In this document: positions 20,663 to 22,971 of the stretch, one piece after another
Position numbering within the stretch: position 1 is the first letter of the stretch
Layout: each line of letters starts with the position of its first letter
Source of the DNA: an uncultured Clostridia bacterium
GTDB taxonomy: Bacteria > Bacillota > Clostridia > Monoglobales > Monoglobaceae
NCBI GenBank assembly: GCA_934463175.1
Contig: CAKSIW010000047.1
Coordinates: 1 to 22,971, forward strand
Length of the DNA: 22,971 bases
Direction: 5' to 3'
Program-made: the position numbers and the translations under genes
Notes under the pieces: generated by a model
The model's input: only the letters and a program-made list of their open reading frames with translations
The model's database searches: none
Told to the model about the DNA's origin: nothing

Positions 20663-22971
20663 ATGAAAAGAAAAAATTGCATAATCGGAAAGCTTGTTTT
20701 GACTGTCGGATTGACTTTTGCAATGTGCACAGGCGCATATGCGGCGGATTGGCAGAACGTTTGGACACAGGATTATTCCGCGGAGTCCGACGCTGAAATT
20801 CCGTCGGAGTCGCTCTCGCGTGCAGGTGGAACGTTTTCGGCAGAGATAAAGGACGGCGCACTTGAAATGAAATCGGATTCGCTCATATGGTGGCGTGCGG
20901 AGAGCATTGACACAAGCCGCCTGAACAGCGGAGAAAACGCAAACGGCATAACTCTTCAGCTGAGGCAATGGGGAAGTCCGTTCATAACTTCGCTTGATGA
21001 GCCGATTGAGTATGACGGGGTAACATATGAATTCAAGGGAGCAGGCAACAATTCCGTGTTTGTCACCGAACACAGCGGGAAAAATGCTCTCGGGCAGTTC
21101 ACATATATAAATTCCGACTGGCTCTCAGACCCGTCAAAGGGGGCACTGAGAACCAACGCGTCAAGATTTATTGTTGACACATCGAAGTTTTCAAGTGATG
21201 AAAACAGTCTGACGGTGGAAATTGTTTATTACACCGATGATGCTGACGGAAACAGCTGTACGCTGTTTTATCCCAAGAAGGGCGGCGGAGACGGCAGTGC
21301 GGTTGTTTATGACAGTGCAGCACTTGTGGCAGACGGTGCAGGAGAGTGGCGGACAGCACGTGTTGAGCTTTCGGACATTGACCTGACAAGCAAGCTTGCG
21401 GCAGAGGGCGGAGCAAACAGTCTCAGAATTGAGACAACGCCTTCAAAGGTGAACTATTTCCACAGTATTGCGGTTTACAGAACGGAGCCTTCGCTGTCTG
21501 CGGATACGCAATGCAATACGTTTAATAAAAAACTGTCGGACGGTGATTTATACGGAAATGTGAGAATGACGTTTGACATAGCCTTCCCGAAAGATGTTCG
21601 GCTGATTGAGGGCTTTGAATATAATTCGGGGAAAAACATGGTGTCTGCTGCGCTTGCGGACGGTGAAAAAAACGATTTTGCGGAGCTTGTTTTTGAAACG
21701 GGTGAAGAAGGCAGAATTTATGCACTCACGGAAAACGGCGAGCAGTCCTTATACACCGGAGACATAACAGGAAAAACGCTGACGTGTGTGATTGAAACAG
21801 ATATGAAAGGCGGAACATACACGGCTGAAATATATGACGGGGAAACTCTCATCGGTGAGACCGCAGAGCCTGTCGGAGCGGTACGCAAAAACGGTGCTTC
21901 AGGCTATTACCGCGCACAGTATGTGAGAATTAAGCATAATCCGAAATCAAAGGCGTCCTTCTCACGGCTTGGCAAGTGTGAGGTTCTTATGCTTGAAGAT
22001 GAGGACTTCAGAAAGTGCAGTGTGGACGCAGACGCACTTGTGCTTGATGTGCTGAGTGACGGCGTTGTTTCGGGAGACTTTGATTTACCGCAGTCGGGCA
22101 GCAAATATTCAAGCACGGTTGAATGGAGCAGTTCGGACAGCAGTGCAATAAGAATTTCAGCTGACGGCAGTATGGCTGAGGTTCTGCGCAGCGAAGATGA
22201 AAAATATGTCACTCTGACAGCAACAGTGACATACGGCGGATTTTCCTTGGAAAAGACCTTTGATTTGACGGTGAAGTCCCTTGCGGGAAGCTTCATTGGC
22301 GGCGGCAGCGTCAGAATTTCCGCAAGCGGTGACGGAACGGTCACGGCGCGGACGACGGTTGAAAATCCCGGTACGGTCGGAGCTGAGAAAATAAGCTTTG
22401 TTGTTTATGCTTATAACAGCACAACAGGGGAAATGCGGTTTGTCGGTGAGGATACAAAGACGAGTGCGGAGCTTCCGATTTATGGCACAAAGGAGTTTTG
22501 TGTTTCCGGTATTGCAGTGAGTGCAGGTGAGGAGCTTGTCTGCTGTCTGTGGGACGAAAACAATGTTCCGCTTGCGAATAATGCACCGACTGCTGTGAGC
22601 GGTTTGAAAGCCGACAACAAGGCAACCTCGGTGAATCTTGCATGGAATCCGAGCTATGACGACTACAATGCTGTTGAATATTATGAGGTATACCGTGACG
22701 GCGTTTTGATTTCAAGGTGCTCAGACACCGAATACCGCGACAAAGGCGCGTCAAGGCTTGAAAAGCATGAATATGAGATTGTTCCGGTTGATACAAACGG
22801 CTTGAAAGGCGGCGGCGGACGCGGTGAGGGCTGCACAATCGAAATGCCTTTCTGGCTTGAGCCCATCGGAAAGACGGAGGTCGCAATAAACAGCCACGGC
22901 AACGGAATAGGTATGGCATATAAAGATGACCCTGTAAGAGACGCATACACAGAGTATGCAGAGGTTGAGGG
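20663..22971 (+). CDS. Secreted multidomain protein with Ig-like and FN3 modules (partial, runs off the right edge)
   Basis: An open frame of 769 codons from ATG 20663 to the window end with no stop. A signal peptide (about 1-27, ending TGAYAADWQ) leads to a carbohydrate-binding-like sandwich (about 28-275, with GEWRTARVELSDID and FHSIAVYR strands), a second beta module (about 290-430), an atrophied bacterial Ig-like domain (about 455-540, DLPQSGSKYSSTVEWSSSD), a module ending VCCLWDENNVPL like the C-terminus of the protein at 11089, and an FN3 domain (about 642-713, WNPSYDDYNAVEYYEVYRDG). Another module has begun at the edge. A catalytic domain, if any, lies outside. The ribosome site GAGGTGG overlaps the upstream stop, so it is tightly coupled to the SLH gene. 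A surface pectin-binding or pectin-degrading role is inferred from the neighbours only. Confidence 0.85.
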   Translation, partial: MKRKNCIIGKLVLTVGLTFAMCTGAYAADWQNVWTQDYSAESDAEIPSESLSRAGGTFSAEIKDGALEMKSDSLIWWRAESIDTSRLNSGENANGITLQLRQWGSPFITSLDEPIEYDGVTYEFKGAGNNSVFVTEHSGKNALGQFTYINSDWLSDPSKGALRTNASRFIVDTSKFSSDENSLTVEIVYYTDDADGNSCTLFYPKKGGGDGSAVVYDSAALVADGAGEWRTARVELSDIDLTSKLAAEGGANSLRIETTPSKVNYFHSIAVYRTEPSLSADTQCNTFNKKLSDGDLYGNVRMTFDIAFPKDVRLIEGFEYNSGKNMVSAALADGEKNDFAELVFETGEEGRIYALTENGEQSLYTGDITGKTLTCVIETDMKGGTYTAEIYDGETLIGETAEPVGAVRKNGASGYYRAQYVRIKHNPKSKASFSRLGKCEVLMLEDEDFRKCSVDADALVLDVLSDGVVSGDFDLPQSGSKYSSTVEWSSSDSSAIRISADGSMAEVLRSEDEKYVTLTATVTYGGFSLEKTFDLTVKSLAGSFIGGGSVRISASGDGTVTARTTVENPGTVGAEKISFVVYAYNSTTGEMRFVGEDTKTSAELPIYGTKEFCVSGIAVSAGEELVCCLWDENNVPLANNAPTAVSGLKADNKATSVNLAWNPSYDDYNAVEYYEVYRDGVLISRCSDTEYRDKGASRLEKHEYEIVPVDTNGLKGGGGRGEGCTIEMPFWLEPIGKTEVAINSHGNGIGMAYKDDPVRDAYTEYAEVE

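Noticed and set aside
1..22971. CRISPR arrays, tRNA or rRNA genes, transposases, phage genes
   Set aside because: None seen by reading both strands: no regularly spaced direct repeats, no tRNA-like sequences and no mobile-element proteins.

Overview
The window looks like a chromosomal segment of a Gram-positive, gut-type clostridium (Firmicutes). The signs are strong AGGAGG-type ribosome binding sites, clostridial-style S-layer homology (SLH) proteins, a lipoprotein-dependent CUT1 sugar ABC transporter without its own ATPase, and a YesM/YesN-type two-component system. The content suggests a pectin or rhamnogalacturonan user. Pectin-specialist clostridia with SLH-bearing secreted proteins, such as Monoglobus, are a plausible relative, but that is inference. 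No tRNA, rRNA, CRISPR array, insertion sequence or prophage was seen, and no gene-free stretch exceeds about 300 bases.

Left part (1-2870, minus strand): a housekeeping-type operon reads leftward from a good sigma-A-like promoter. It encodes an AGCS sodium:amino-acid symporter, an HD-domain phosphohydrolase and a LUD-domain (LutC/YkgG-like) protein, and ends in an intrinsic terminator. At the extreme left edge a Shine-Dalgarno site inside a hairpin suggests that another minus-strand gene starts just outside.

Middle part (2900-10985, plus strand): a sugar-uptake and sensing locus. It holds two LplB/YtcP-like permeases, a solute-binding lipoprotein, a YesM-like sensor kinase, a YesN-like response regulator with an AraC output domain, and a cytoplasmic GH105 unsaturated-glucuronyl/galacturonyl hydrolase. 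The expected logic is: sense and import oligosaccharides released outside, then remove the unsaturated uronate inside.

Right part (11089-22971, plus strand): a run of closely spaced genes for large secreted proteins. They are a jelly-roll-rich protein, a secreted protein whose C-terminal half is a recognisable oligogalacturonate-lyase (PL22-like) beta-propeller, two SLH proteins (one anchored by its C-terminus, one by its N-terminus), and a multidomain protein with Ig-like and FN3 modules that runs off the window. They probably act at the cell surface and feed the importer.

Most notable: (1) the PL22-like gene has an in-frame TGA that cuts its last beta-sandwich domain, while 61 further in-frame, protein-like codons run to a TAA placed just before the next ribosome binding site; (2) PL22 enzymes are usually cytoplasmic, but this one is secreted and has a rearranged metal-ligand motif; (3) an identical 12-mer, AAAGTTAAAACA, lies 29 bases upstream of a -10-like hexamer both at the transporter operon and at the secreted-protein operon, making it a candidate regulator site that ties the two together.
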